A stretch of 64,000 bases of DNA. Origin: Pithys albifrons albifrons. Lineage: Eukaryota; Chordata; Aves; Passeriformes; Thamnophilidae. This document shows positions 37,681 to 50,335 of this stretch, piece by piece (position 1 is the first letter of the stretch; each line of letters opens with the position of its first letter). The notes beneath the pieces are model-generated. The model did no database searches. It worked only from the letters and a program-made list of their open reading frames with translations, and was not told the DNA's origin. The stretch covers positions 17,443,001 to 17,507,000 of the forward strand of contig NC_092471.1 of assembly GCF_047495875.1 (NCBI RefSeq), in the 5' to 3' direction. The translations under genes and the position numbers were made by a program.

Positions 37681-40379
37681 AAAAGGAAGAAGAAACCTCA
37701 GAATACTTTTCTTTCTGTTCAAGAACACTAATTACAGCAACACCTTCATATGTCTATTTTGGCACTATTTCAAATACAAGCACTTCATTTATGAGGGTCT
37801 ATATAATAGACTACATAGGCTATGACTTGATTTAGAGAGTCTTAGGGAAGGAAGGAGATTTATTGTTCCACAACAGACAGAATAGCTTGATGTTAAAATT
37901 AACTTACAACACCCTTTCTTAAATGTTTCAACAGATGGTCCAGGCCGTTATTCTGTGCAAATGTTTTCCTGGCATTAGAACATATTTGGTTGTTCCAAAA
38001 AATGCCCAACACTGTTTTAAGTCATAAACCACATGACTTTCAAGCACAGTACTTCTCATCACTCACCAGTTAAACCATCCTGCTGAGTTTTCAGTTTAAC
38101 TTTTCCTCTCACATTTCTCGAGTCATACACATTATTGACATCAGCATTTTGTAATTTGTTCACACTTGTTATCTTGCAGGTCAATAATATATAAGAAGCA
38201 CTGATGTCATCAGGTAAGGAAGGATGAAACATCCAGGTCTATGGCTGTTGGAGTTAATGGCTGCAAACGGTGTTGAGCATTGGCCCCTTCTGTATTCATG
38301 TTTTCCCTTCTATTCGAGATATCACGACAGCTCCTGGTTATGAATGTCCCACCCACTATCTGACATTTCTGCTAACCAGCAACTGTCAGTGCTGTTTAAA
38401 AATGATTGATGAGAAGATTTAGTGAGTAAAGATTTTATCTACTTTACCAATAGCACCATCAGCCTGGTAAGCAGAGGGGTGGTGAGTGACTAAAACTGGT
38501 TGTGAACAAGTTCTGCTCAATTCCACTGAAGGGGAAAAGCTGCACCAATAGCCCCACAGTTTCTGCCCGGTATCTTGGCTGTGAAGCCAAACAAAGTATA
38601 AAACTTTCAGAAGTCCAAACTTGAATCTCAGTGAGAAATAGAAAATAAAGGTATTTGCCCCATTCTGATATGAGACAGAGATTTTTTTACCAGTACTGAA
38701 TCTACACATTTAGAGTTTGCTGTTCTGACAGGAAAATCCAACAAATGTTTGATGTCGGAAACACACAACCTAAAGTGAAAAAAGCTGGCTAATGTACTGG
38801 GATTTGTGCTCATGAGTCACTTCCAGAGCTCAAAATGCTCAGTGAGTGAATAAAACATTCCAGAAAGTGCCGTGTACAGCATGAGGCATCCAGCTTCAAT
38901 AAGCAGATGATTTTTTGCCAGCTGATGAGCAGGGCCACATAACTATTCAAACTTTTGTTTTGCACTCTGGAGAGTTTAGTTTCATAACTCTGCAAGAGAT
39001 GTGCATGAGACTCACCTAGAGATGTGCCAGTAAAGCATCTCATTGTGTCCAGATTTTCCATGATCTGAGCATACCAAACCCTCCCATTTTCACTGTGCAA
39101 AACAAGTCAATGCCTCCTGTTGGCATCAGTGGTTCCGAGGATGGAAAATCATTAATATGACAGTGCTCAGGTGCCACCTGCTCAAAGAGGAGTAAGAGAG
39201 GAGAACTTCAGATCTCACACCTTTGCACAAACGATTCACCTCCTAGAGCTGAGAGCAGTTGATAAGGAGAGAGAAAAACCTAGTAAGAGCAAGATAAAGG
39301 ATATCTCAGTCCTTTCCCCTATAGAGCCATGGTTTTAATGGGAAGGAAACTCGGGAGCAGAAGCAGAAAGACTTGTTGCAAACTGACCAAACCTATGCAG
39401 GTAAAGCCTCGACCTGCTCCAGGGAGATGACAGATCTAGCCTAGGTCATAATCTGGGCAACTTGTACAGTGCTCCTTTACCTCTCAAGACAGGCTCATTT
39501 TCTCAAAGCCTGCCTCTAAAAGAAGACTAATATTCAATTTTATCATGACTTTTCTGTCAACACACCTTTTATATTTACAAGTATCTATCTCTACAAGAGC
39601 CTCAATCCTGGAAATTTCATTATTTGTTACAAAGCTTTGCTTCTGAACTTAGTCACCCACTACCATTAAATCTCTAAAATTATGCAGATTATCTAAAATG
39701 TAGAAGCAATTCCAAAATTTTTCTGACATAAACAGCAAAGTTGGTCCACAGACCCATATGTAGTTTCTAATAAGAGCTGGCATGCAATTATTCTATACTG
39801 AATCTGCACTCCAGAAAGCCTCCTAATTAAACCAACTGGGGCAATAATATAATTGGGAATAGAAAAAATGAAACTTTCTTGCACCACCACCTTGGTGGTT
39901 AAAAGTGTGAGATATATCATAACATGCCAAAATCTTAGGCCACTGTAAAACAAACTCTGTTTTTCATTCTCTTTTAGTGAACTGATTCAAAATGCACATT
40001 GATACAAAAAAAGAATAAAGAATCCATGCAGGCAAACTGCAAAGTTCTTTTCTGTAGTTATGTTTACCTTTTATAAGTGTCTCACTAAGCTTAATGCTTT
40101 AGCAACTGTGGGCAGCTTCAGTTCCTCATTATTAGGTCTTTGATGTAATTCTCCTCCAGTATTCAGCAACGTGAATTTATTCTGCAATTTGCACTCAATG
40201 CCTGCAGTAAGCCCAAGTTGTAAAAAAGACAAAATGCTGTCAACATTTATCTGCTGCTTTACACATGCCTGGAGCAGAGCAAAGGGAAAGTGGCAAGCAT
40301 TTCTATTCCTGAACTCAAAACAAGCTGCATTCATTTGACACAGTGCAGGATAAAAGGCAGAGTACAGAGATGAAAAAGC

Positions 40380-40473
40380 AAAGAGGAAGGGAAGAAGTAA
40401 GGAAAGGATAAGAATAAAAGATGAGGGAAAAAGAAGGGGAGGAAAAACTATTCAAAAAGAAAAGAAGGATAAA
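40380..40473 (+). repeat. Long purine-rich tract
   Basis: From 40380 to 40447 only four T bases interrupt an otherwise all-A/G strand (AGGAAGGGAAGAAG and similar). After a short break the purine run resumes to 40473. It is low-complexity; long purine strands of this kind can form triplex (H-DNA) structures in other genomes. Confidence 0.8.
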
Positions 40474-41269
40474 ATCAAATACATGATCACAGAGATAAAT
40501 AAATCAAAGTCTTAAAAATAAACTTAGACCTGTGACATACTGAGTTCTCACAGGAACAAGCACAGTTCCCCATCACTACTCAGAGGAGCCCAGTGGTAGC
40601 AAGAAGGCAGGTCTGCCCACTGCCAACCTGGGTGACAGCAAACACCACCAGCACCAGCAGGCAGGAATTCACACCGAGCCCAGCAGAGTCTCAGCTCCAC
40701 TTTGAACACCTTAAGCAGGGAGTAAGAAAAGAGGAATTGTCTCTAAATGGGAGGCATAAACCTACACAGACAAAGAAATTTCATTCTCAAACCTCTGTAA
40801 ACTCCCCAAATTGCAGAGAAAATGTCCAGGTATCTCTGCAGTATAATGAAAAACATTATTCTGGTACAGTTAGAAGGTAGAACTTCACAGAATGAGTAAT
40901 TTGAAGTATAAGCCATATGGGTACTGTGTAATTATGGATAGTTCAAAGCACAATTTTTTCTTGGAGACTGATACATCTATACAAAAAATCCTAATGGGGT
41001 TATACAAGTTCCTTTTGTTTTTCTGAAAAAAAATTATTGTAACATGTTATTTCTAAAAGTTGAAAGCAAATGTGTATTTTTAGAAAATCTTGTCATTCCA
41101 CATTTCAAGATTTTTACTTTTTGTTCTATACAGTGACAAAGATTTTGGACTCAAAATTTTTTCTTTAGTAGATACTTCATTTTTATTCCTACACTATTGC
41201 CTCCTTCCTTCCTTAACAAAGAGATTTTTAAGAAAGAAAGAAAGTATAAACCCTATGCACTGTGCTTGC

Positions 41270-41910
41270 AGATGAGTTGAATGGCTAATTACGTCCTACA
41301 GACCAATCCTGTGAGGTGCCAAATCCCATTTGAGCCATCCAGCAGCATTGGGACTGGATGCTGCCCAGCACTTTGTTAGGAAGATCCTTGCCAGTATTGA
41401 CATGAGCTGCATTGTAATATCACAGCCTTGCTCCTAGAACTGCTCCAGAGAAGGGCTAAGTGTCCTCAGCTCTGATTACCTCTCATTGGGAATCGAGAGC
41501 ACTTGGCAAGATGCAGCCTTAAAGCTGTGTGGCACATTATCCCATTTCACAGAGTGATTTATTTTAGATGAAAGCATATGGATAGCAAGTGTCAATGGTG
41601 CAGAAGTGGTCGTGTGAGGTGATGCACCCATCATTCCGAGATGAAGAAGGAGAGCTCTGGTCTCCCCAAGCAGAAGGTAGTGGTGCATATGCTCCTGTCA
41701 GGGACATCCTACACACGGTCCCAATGAGCACAGTTTGAGCTCCCATTATCATTAGTGGGAGGGGGATGGGGGGCCGTCCATGTCTCTACGTGTTTTCCGT
41801 GCTAATCTGAGAGCTGGACCAAATCCCAGTACTTGGGTCACTTGTACACAGGGTTCTCATTGTGAATCGGGGGGAAAATGGCAGCCTCTCAGTTGGGCTT
41901 TGAAACTATG
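41270..41910. promoter_or_regulatory. Candidate conserved block with retained CpGs and G-runs
   Basis: About 640 bases of high-complexity sequence with CpGs concentrated on the right (GGTCGTG, TTCCGAG, ACACGG, GGCCGTCC, CTACGTG, TTCCGTGC, AATCGG). Homeobox-like CATTATCATTAG (41744-41755) sits directly before three G-runs at 41757-41773 (3, 5 and 6 G). No repeat or good open frame is present. It is the largest island of this kind in the window and is best read as a candidate conserved non-coding element. Confidence 0.35.
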
Positions 41911-44849
41911 CATTTTTTAAAACTTGTGTATGCATAAGCCTCTTATTTAATGAATGACTCTCTTTGTATTTACATGTTCCACCATCCACAGAACAAATAG
42001 GGTTTACTTGTTTGAGAATGAAAACTTCTCATCCTGAAGGGAGAGGGAAAAAATAGTTGCAGTTATTTTATGGAAGAGGTAAAAAATCAATTAGCCTCTT
42101 AATTTTAGATCTTACCTGATCTTCAAGGCACTCTGTGAACATAATTATATTCTTTCTTAAGTTGCATATTCCACGGCTTCAACAGGAAAAAAAATCTGAT
42201 ATAAATGTAACTGAAACATATTGGTTTCAATGCAGTTGAATTCAGACCAAAAGGTGGCCAGCAAAAAGTTATTTTAGGCTGCTCCAGCTCATTATCCTAA
42301 ACTACAAGGGTCTTACCAAACCTCAAGGCTTCTTAATCTTACACCTTTTTTAGTCCTTCCTTTAAATTCAGCTGATAAATGGAATATATGAAATAAAAAA
42401 TAAATATAAAATATATAGCAGAAATAATTTCAAAGGATTTAGCAGCCAAGATAGCAATGCACAGAAAGCAGCATTTTAAGTTGTCTTGATTTCCAAAAGG
42501 AAATAGTTATAAATTAGTTCTAGGGCACTCTGACTCATTTTTAAGAGTGGTTCAAGAAACTCTTCAATATTAATTAGTAGCCTGTGAATTCAGCCTATGC
42601 AATTATGATGAGAAATTCTTTGGGTATGAAAGAGCTAACTTATCATATTTTTGAATTCACCATCTATAAGCTTGAATATTTTTGTATTTCCATATTTCTC
42701 AAGTAGCACTTAATTTAATCTTATCCCCATTTCTTTCAATAAACCATTGTTGCGTCTCTTAAGCAGCACAGCTTCCTCCTCTAACTCATCTCCCCGTGAA
42801 ATTGGTTTAATGAAGCAGAAAGGTATGAAGCATTAACAACACTGGAATTCATGTGGTAGCACTTCATTTTTCAGAGGCACTCACATTTCCTACCTAATTT
42901 ATAAAATCAGCACACAAATGATTTTTATCACAGCCATTACATCAGTATAAATTACTGCCTTTTCTATAACACGGCAGTTAGTCAAACTGTTGAAATTATA
43001 TCTATTAGTCATAGAGAGGAGGAGGGAGAAAGAAAAACCTGTAGGAAAGATTTACTGTAAAATAAGGACTGATAGCAGCCTCATTGAAACACTAATATTA
43101 ATTTACCAAATGAGCCCAAAGTGTGGCTATTTTGCAAAGGAAAATTAAAAATACACAAAGTAAAGCAAATGGGTCAATTTGTAAGGAGCCAAAATGGAAA
43201 CTCAGCAAACAAACCAGGCTGTATCAGAGGTAGCCAGAAATGCAATTAGAAAGAAGTTCCTCACATCCAAGAAGGTAACACACGACTCACTTCCAGTCAT
43301 AACCTCACATTCCTCTCAAGCTTTCCAATTCACCTCACTGCTCCAGAGTTCACTGATGTTCTGCTTTTGTGCATGGTAGGTCCTACAAAATCATCGTTAC
43401 TCTTCTGACTTCTCTATGTGCACTGTTAGCTACGAATATCCCAGCTGTTCCTCTCCAGGATAGTGGGAATCGGCCCCTACCACACATGTCACACAGCAAA
43501 AATGTAGTGATGCCTGTAGGGAAAAATCTTTGTGTACTCCACTTTTTCAGTGAGTACAACCTGCTTTTCTAGGACCTGCATCTCAATTTGCAAAGTTCAG
43601 CCTGTCAGAAAACCACTGTTCCCTCTGCAGATGCATCACATACTTGGAAAGCCTTCAGTCCTGCACTGCTCTGTAAACAACACCTGTCTCCACTAGACCT
43701 CCTGCTCTTTACAAGTGGGTTCTGGGCCTCTTTTCCTGTTTGCTGTTCTTCAAGCATGACTCCTTCCAGAATTGTTCTGTAAATTCACTGTTACCTGCCT
43801 TGTCAGATCTCTCCTCCAGACCTGCCTGTGTGAAACATCCATCTGATAGGGGCATACAAAAGGTCACCGGGAAATACTCTTTCACATTCAAGAAGATGGT
43901 CCAGAAAAATCTACTCCTCTAACTTTCATTCTCACTCTCCCTTTTCCAATTAATTCCCCTTGATGTGCTTCCTCCTTGGATCGGACAGGAAGCGCTTGGA
44001 GACAGGGACCACGCCTTCTGATCTGTCCTCTCACAGCAACAAGCACAATAGGACACAAGTCTTCACAAACACTGCTTGATGACATTGTAATTAGGGGCAA
44101 TAAGTACTAAAATCAGCTTAAGAAAAAATCAAAATCCAAACTGATTAGATGCCAATGTCACAGCAAAAAACCTGCAAGGTGCACACGGGTTCAGCTGCCA
44201 TTCCTTGGTGTGTTTTGCTTTATATTTTTATCTCCTTCTGCCTGCAGCTTTTATTAATTAGTCTTTCCCTCTACATAACGTCAGGGTTTCTCTATTTCTA
44301 GCCCCTGGAATACTGGCGTAGAAGTGTCTACTGATGGCACCTTGTGGCTAATCCAGAGAAGTGCTTGAGAATAGGAAGGAGTATGAGAGAAGCCAGGAAA
44401 ATATCAGAAAAAGTCTCTAATAAAAAGAGTATCCCTCCTCTCACAGTGAATGGTGAAAAATAATGGTGCAATATGGTACAACTCTGCAAACATCTCCTGG
44501 TAAGGCAGGGCACAACCTCTGCCTGGTGTCCTGTGCCCCCAGTCCCTCACAGAGTCCAGGGGCGCACACAGGAGACCTGGCCTAAAACCTCATCCCAGCA
44601 GGAGACAGGAGAAGGGGGCAGGGGCCTGAGGCTTGCCAGAGGTGAAGTGAACCGACAAATCAAACTAATCCAGTGTGTGAGGGGGAGAAAGGATGCAGGT
44701 TTGATGTGATACCCAAAACCCCTAAGGATAACACCAGCTTTGTTGGGTGTTCTCCTTCTCTGCATAAGAGAAAATCAGCCTGAACCCAGGAATGGGTTTC
44801 TGGTCTTCACTAGTCAGCAAAAACACTGACCTTTCTGCATCCTTTTTCC

Positions 44850-44971
44850 TATCCCTGGAAGTGTTGGTGGGGATCTGAGCAACCTGGTCTAGTGGAAGAT
44901 ATCCCCGTCCAAGGCAGGAGGCTGAATCTTTAAGGTCCCTTCCAACCCAAACCATTTTGTGATTCTGTGGT
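44850..44971 (+). mobile_element. CR1 LINE fragment, 3' end, sense
   Basis: Begins at ATCCCTGGAAGTGTT and runs through GAGCAACCTGGTCTAGTGG, TCTTTAAGGTCCCTTCC and AACCCAAACCATTTTGTG to GATTCTGTGG. About 20 bases normally found between the GTGTT and GATCTGAGC blocks (the AAGGCCAGGTTGG segment) are missing. Confidence 0.93.
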
Positions 44972-46507
44972 TTTCAAAGGCATTTCAGTACCTGCTGTCA
45001 TGGGCTGGGATGTGACTGCCCTGGAAAGTTGATGGTATTGGGGAGACCCCAAATGCCTGCTGGTCATTGTTTCTGGAGACATACTGGAACCATTTAGCCC
45101 TTGTCTCTCTAAATTGTCCCCTGGAAGCATCAGTGTGTGTGACAGGTCCTAAATGGCCACAGAGCTGCAAGTCACCTGCTAGTTTGCAGTCATGGCCAGG
45201 ACTTGGCAATGTGTGACTGCAGTATTGCCATGGTATTGCAGTAGGGTTGCTGGTCCTTGCTGACTAGTTCAGGCATAAACCCTGATCAGAATAGCCATCC
45301 AGCCAAAGCTGAGCATGTACCAGCACTGGTATTAATGAAATCATGTTTCCACACACAGAAGTAGCTGACAGGATTCCCACAATGTGATGAGTAACAATGG
45401 TGGGATTAGGAGACAACAAAGAGCACAGACATAACCTACAGCATCAAGCACAATCATGTGAGATAGGTAGACAGCAACAAACCAGAAGCCTGTGTTAAGG
45501 TACAGACAGATGGGATATAGGCAGCTAAGGCTCTCCTCAGAAATGCTGTGGCCATATGAAGAAAGCATGATATTGTCCCAAGCATTAAGCAATAACAAAG
45601 CTCATTTAAAACAGGGCTGTGTTTTACTGTGTTTTCTCAACTTGGGTTCAGCCCAGCCATTTCTCTCCAGTCTATCCAAGTATCTATTCTGCATGTATTT
45701 TTAGCTCCCACTCTGCTTTATATTATCTTAAATGTCATTACCATGATTCCCAGATGTTTTGCAGTTCTTTTAAGAGCTGGCTCCAGTTCAGTATAAGTAA
45801 GAAGCACATATACCACTTGGAAAGAAAAAAGGGAAAAAAAAAGAGTCCAAGATCACCCAAAAGATCAGATCTTCATTCCAGAGACAGAACCACATAATTA
45901 TGATATCTAATTACAAGTTCTCATTCTAGAGGAAAAACTCTACAATGAAAAAACCAGGGATGCTCATTTCATGTATGAAGTGCTACAGCTGCGTATACAA
46001 AATCACAAGACTAAGAAAAAAAGTTAAATTTATCTTTCCCTGTTAGTCTTAGAGATTCTCAGCCGACTAACATCTGCAGACCTAATAAAGTGTCAGGCAA
46101 TATGTCAAATAAACAGCTCTATGTGCCTTATATAGACATCCAAAGCAGAAATTATCTTCACTGTCCTTCTAGGAGTAGGTGCACCCCTATTAAAAGGCAA
46201 AGTCTCTCAACAACCAGTAGTATTTCTAATAAGTAATACAAAAGAAACAGAAAGCATTTTTGTGTCAGATCTCACCTACAGCTTTATGTTATGGCCTACC
46301 AGACTACTATACACAGTAATTCTCACAGTTTTCCTACATAGGTTTTGCATACAATTATAAAAGTTGTCCTGAGGGGCACAGTTTGTGTTTTCCAATCCAG
46401 CAGAGGTAGAAGAATTCTTTTTTATTGATTAAAAAAATAATAATGAGAAAACATCCTGTGACATGAAAAACAAAATGACAAACTAAGAAAGGAGATCCAG
46501 CAGTCCG

Positions 46508-46558
46508 GTGGGGTTTTTTTGTTTGTTTTGTTGTTGTTGTGGTTTTGGTTTTTTTTTA
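46508..46558 (-). repeat. T/G tract, GGTTTT type
   Basis: GGGG, then T runs separated by single or double G, with three TTG units and a final T run. Same class as the tracts at 13923 and 62572. Confidence 0.75.
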
Positions 46559-47817
46559 GAAAACCTTTTTTCCCTTCCCTGTAAAGCCATTTCTGCTATA
46601 AAATTACTTTTGCAACTTTAGTGCCACTTTTTGTACTGTCTCTACATAATCCTTAAAAGAAATTAACACCAACAGATAAAGAATAGAAGCCTCACATCAA
46701 GGACAACATTTCCCTAGAAAAGAAAGAGGAGTGAGGGATTCAGTGAAGACCACAAAAGACTTCACTATTTCATATTACCTGGAAGATGATAAGGTTCCAC
46801 TGTGACAAGCAGCTTTACAAAAACTTGGGAAAGGTTGGTGGCTGAATTTAGAATAATTTTTTTTTCCAAAGTAGATGTTTTACTGCTTTTTTGAAATAAC
46901 AAAGCTAAAGGCTTGTCTTTACCTTTTTGTGTAAATAACTTCCTTTCCCTGGGGTGTTCATCATCGGTTTGACCTTAAAATGCATGGCAGTGTTCTTAGC
47001 AATATTCAATCAATGGTAGGATTAAAGGTGAAATCAGTTACACAGAGGAAGCCTACTGCTGTTTCACCAGTGTGGTGGCTCTAATCTCCCTCTGAGAGAC
47101 TAAAGATCATAACTGATTTACTTCTCTTCCCTGGGGAACAATTTTCTGTAGCCTGAAGCAATCAGGAAACAGACTGAATTGGCTATAATACCCATCTGCC
47201 CTGGGGAGGGTGGGGGGAGACTGTGAAAAGCTACTAGGTTGTTTCTTCTTCATACTTGTAATTAAATAAACTATGACAAATTTGACAAGCAGAATTTCTA
47301 GTAGTACCAGTTGTCTTAAAACTTCCTACTCTGTGTGTAATTGTTATATAGCAGCTATTCCCAAGTAGTTATGGAGATTATTTACACACTAAAATCAGTG
47401 ATCTTCACTCCATTCCATGATTTAACCTATTGGCAACATACCTCTAATTTTCACACCTATCAAGACTGTGAGACATGTTTAAGCACAGAAAGAAAATTAT
47501 CTTTACTTTGATTTTTGGGGGGTTTTTTTTGCCTTGACTTAGTTCCAGAATACTAGACATGTAAGTGAGATTGTATTGGTACAAGGAAGAAACAAATCTT
47601 AGAACTGGTACATTAGAAAAGATTTTATAATAGAGCAGAAAAATCTGGGACAGCATTTTCTTATAGATTCCTATCAAAGTACATATTACTAACACCTTAG
47701 TCAATTAACTTTTGTTACTACTTGTTTTCAAAACAGTGCTAGAGACAAAGAAAACAAACTTTTTCTCCAAGAAACTCCCTGCAATTCAAAACACCTTCTA
47801 GAGTTGTCATAACATAA

Positions 47818-47852
47818 CAATAATAATAATGATAATGATGATGATGATAGTA

Positions 47853-47887
<35 letters not shown>
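47818..47887 (+). repeat. (TAA)n microsatellite with GAT interruptions
   Basis: Trinucleotide array: AAT units, then a GAT/ATG patch, TAGTAG, and at least ten uninterrupted TAA units on the right. It is likely polymorphic; the pure right half is the younger part. Confidence 0.92.
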
Positions 47888-48257
47888 TTATAAATAAACC
47901 CCATGTTTTTATTTTACAGTGTATAGAAAGCACAGAAGAGGCAACAGGGTTGCTGAGAGTACAAACATTTCAAATATGCTGATACCTACCTTTCTCATCC
48001 ATATGCCACAGCATATGTTTAAATGCCTCATTGGTAAGGGAAGTGAACAAACTTTTCAGTTTACAGTGTTAGAAACAGAGACATCTTTTTTCACATGAGT
48101 TCAGCTCAGATGACTTATAGTCACTGACAATTCTTTTTTTTTTCCATTCTTATTTAACTAATTTTAGACTTATTCATATATTACTTGAGGAAAGAATTTA
48201 GGAAACAGTTTGGTTTCTCTGCCCAGATCTGTTGCCAAATGAGATCTGACATCCTGG

Positions 48258-48430
48258 CATAGAACCATGGAATGGTTTGGGTTGGAGGAGAACTTGAAAA
48301 CACCTCCTTCCAACTCCCTGCCCCGGGCAGGGACACCTTCCACCAGACCAGGTTGCTCCAAGCCCTAACCAACCTGGCCTTGAACACTTCCAAGGATGGG
48401 GTTCCTCAGCCTCTCTGGGCAACCTGAGCA
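48258..48430 (-). mobile_element. CR1 LINE fragment, 3' end, antisense
   Basis: CATAGAACCATGGAATGGTT, then GGGTTGGAGGAGAACTTGAA, GGGACACCTTCCACCAGACC and AGGTTGCTCCAAGCCC, ending in CCTCTCTGGGCAACCTGAG. This is the reverse complement of the standard CR1 3' end, well preserved but truncated before ORF2. Three overlapping minus-strand frames across it are only CR1 3' sequence. Confidence 0.95.
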
Positions 48431-50335
48431 CTCAGAGATGACAGAAACACTACTGCACCTGCTAAGTGTTTTCAGAGCACAGCACCAATCCCCCAGTGGT
48501 GCAGAGCATGGCATTGATTACCGTGTTTCACAGACAGAAACATAGACATGGAAACAGTACAGGTTTGTCCAAAGCATGCACTGACATATTTGCCCAGCTT
48601 GAGTTAACTCAGTGACAACCTCCCGACTGTTTGTCTACAAACCTGGTTATGATACCTTGCAAAAATAACCCTCATCAGCTGAATCACACTTCAAAAAACA
48701 CATTCCTGAAGAGTCTGCGTATAGAGACATTTTAATCCTTTGTAGGACTGATGATGAGAAGCTGAATTGTATTTCTCAATGTCAAAGGACAATAAAGAAG
48801 AATTAACACCATCTCTTTGGTCCACACTGCCTGCTGCACCCAGGAAATACAGAGGAGATGACTGAGATGATCATCAACCTAAAGCAGATTTACAGGCTTT
48901 AAACATTGACTTATTACAGCAAATCCACCCAAGTCTACTCAAAGGGCTGAAGTCAGAATTGTTCTCTGCAAAGGTGGATGGACTGCCACTCCTAAACACC
49001 ATTACCCCCAAAAAATCAAAGTGTAATTACAGACTCTTAACAGCAACTTATACAACTATCTGCAATTTTGTGCTGCAACATGGGACAGATTCTGCAAAAG
49101 AATCTTTTGTATTTCTCTGATGCCTGAAAAGCTGTGGAGACATCAGAGAGGCACCACTTCTGAGCCTGTAATTGATTCCCAGTGCTATTATGCTGGATTC
49201 TTCCCATCAAGGAAATAAAGGAGCTTAAATAAAACAAACTGCAAACAGGAATTAAGCGAGAAACTAAACACAGAAAGCCAACCATCTGAAGGATTTTTCC
49301 TTTGCCAAATTGATAGCAGGGAGAATTGGTGAATATATTTCCATGTTCAACTCTGTACTTAGTTTTTATACTGTTCTACTAAAACAAATCATGATTTAGA
49401 ACACAGGGAGTGTTTGAATTGGGTATCATACATTATTATTCATTTAAAAAAACATAAATATTTAGTTACAAGCACCTAAAACAGGTGAAACACTTTCCTA
49501 AGAGCTAAACATTTACCTGTGTGTGATTAAGAATGATACAAAGACCCAACAGTGACTGCTAAAAATCTACTTCATGCTGAGATTGCTGACAGAGAAAATA
49601 ATGCTGCAGACAAAATCTACTCAGCCAGTTTTGTACTGACATTTGAAGAACTCAAATATTTTCCAAGACTTACAGTTTTTAAAAATGAGCATTAATATAT
49701 TAAAAAAAGAGTAATTTTTTAAAAAAAACTTCCCATTCCTTCTATTTCTGTTCTGCACCTGCTTTTTATTGCAATAGCCACAGGCTGTAGTAATAAGACA
49801 GCAGTGTGACTTCAAGCACTGATACAAAGGGAGCTCTGTATGAGCCAGTTACTCACCCACATGACATGATAGCTCCCATTTCCTCCTCAGTTTTGCTTTC
49901 CCAGAGCAGTGACAGAAACCACATTGCAGAACTGTCAAGATCCGAAAACCTGATTGCTAAATGCCAATTACCTTGATTAAGTTTCAAAAAAAAGAGTGAG
50001 AGATGCAAACCAAAGATTTTCCATAGATCTGCTCTAAAAACGTTGATTCTCTTCAAGTAGGAAATCAGTCACTGACAATAAACTTTCCTATTACTTTTCA
50101 AAAATAGTTTGTAAGTCATGTTTGCCTTCAAAGAATTATCTGTAAAAATGGATGTAAAGGTATCTAGATTTATTCAAAATTTCTCAAACAAAAACCAGTA
50201 ATACTGAGAAAGAAATTCAAAGTCAGTATGAAACTCATAAAAAACAGATGGCAGCCAATAAGAAGGCTGGGCCTCTGAAGTTCACAGGAACACGAGATTC
50301 TCAGCATTTTGAAAGACCAAACACAAGTTTTTCTC
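48431..50335. other. Unique non-coding DNA, no gene recognised
   Basis: Nothing beyond small open frames under 85 codons was seen, with A-rich patches near 49450 and 49700-49730. Confidence 0.5.

Larger units (their letters stand above)
31909..44849. other. Longest repeat-free stretch; no gene recognised
   Basis: About 13 kb without any retroelement I can recognise. It holds the 35.25 kb tandem/hairpin structure, a purine tract at 40.4 kb and enhancer-like blocks near 37.4 and 41.3 kb, all listed separately. There is also an A+T-rich patch at 42370-42432 and an 8-base inverted repeat GTTGGAAG/CTTCCAAC at 32298-32323. Open frames stay below about 100 codons. The lack of insertions over this length fits purifying selection on a regulatory landscape, but may be chance. 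Confidence 0.5.
44972..48257. other. Unique non-coding DNA, no gene recognised
   Basis: Contains a T/G tract at 46508-46558, a G-run cluster GGGGAGGGTGGGGGG (47203-47217) and the (TAA)n microsatellite, with otherwise unremarkable A+T-rich DNA. A frame at 47739-47933 minus encodes a Tyr run from the microsatellite and is not a gene. Confidence 0.55.

Noticed and set aside
44975..45260. G+C-richer segment after a CR1, suspected of being a solo LTR
   Set aside because: No clear TG..CA ends, polyadenylation signal or target duplication could be defined.
47739..47933. Frame with a run of Tyr and His
   Set aside because: Translation of the (TAA)n/(GAT)n microsatellite on the minus strand.
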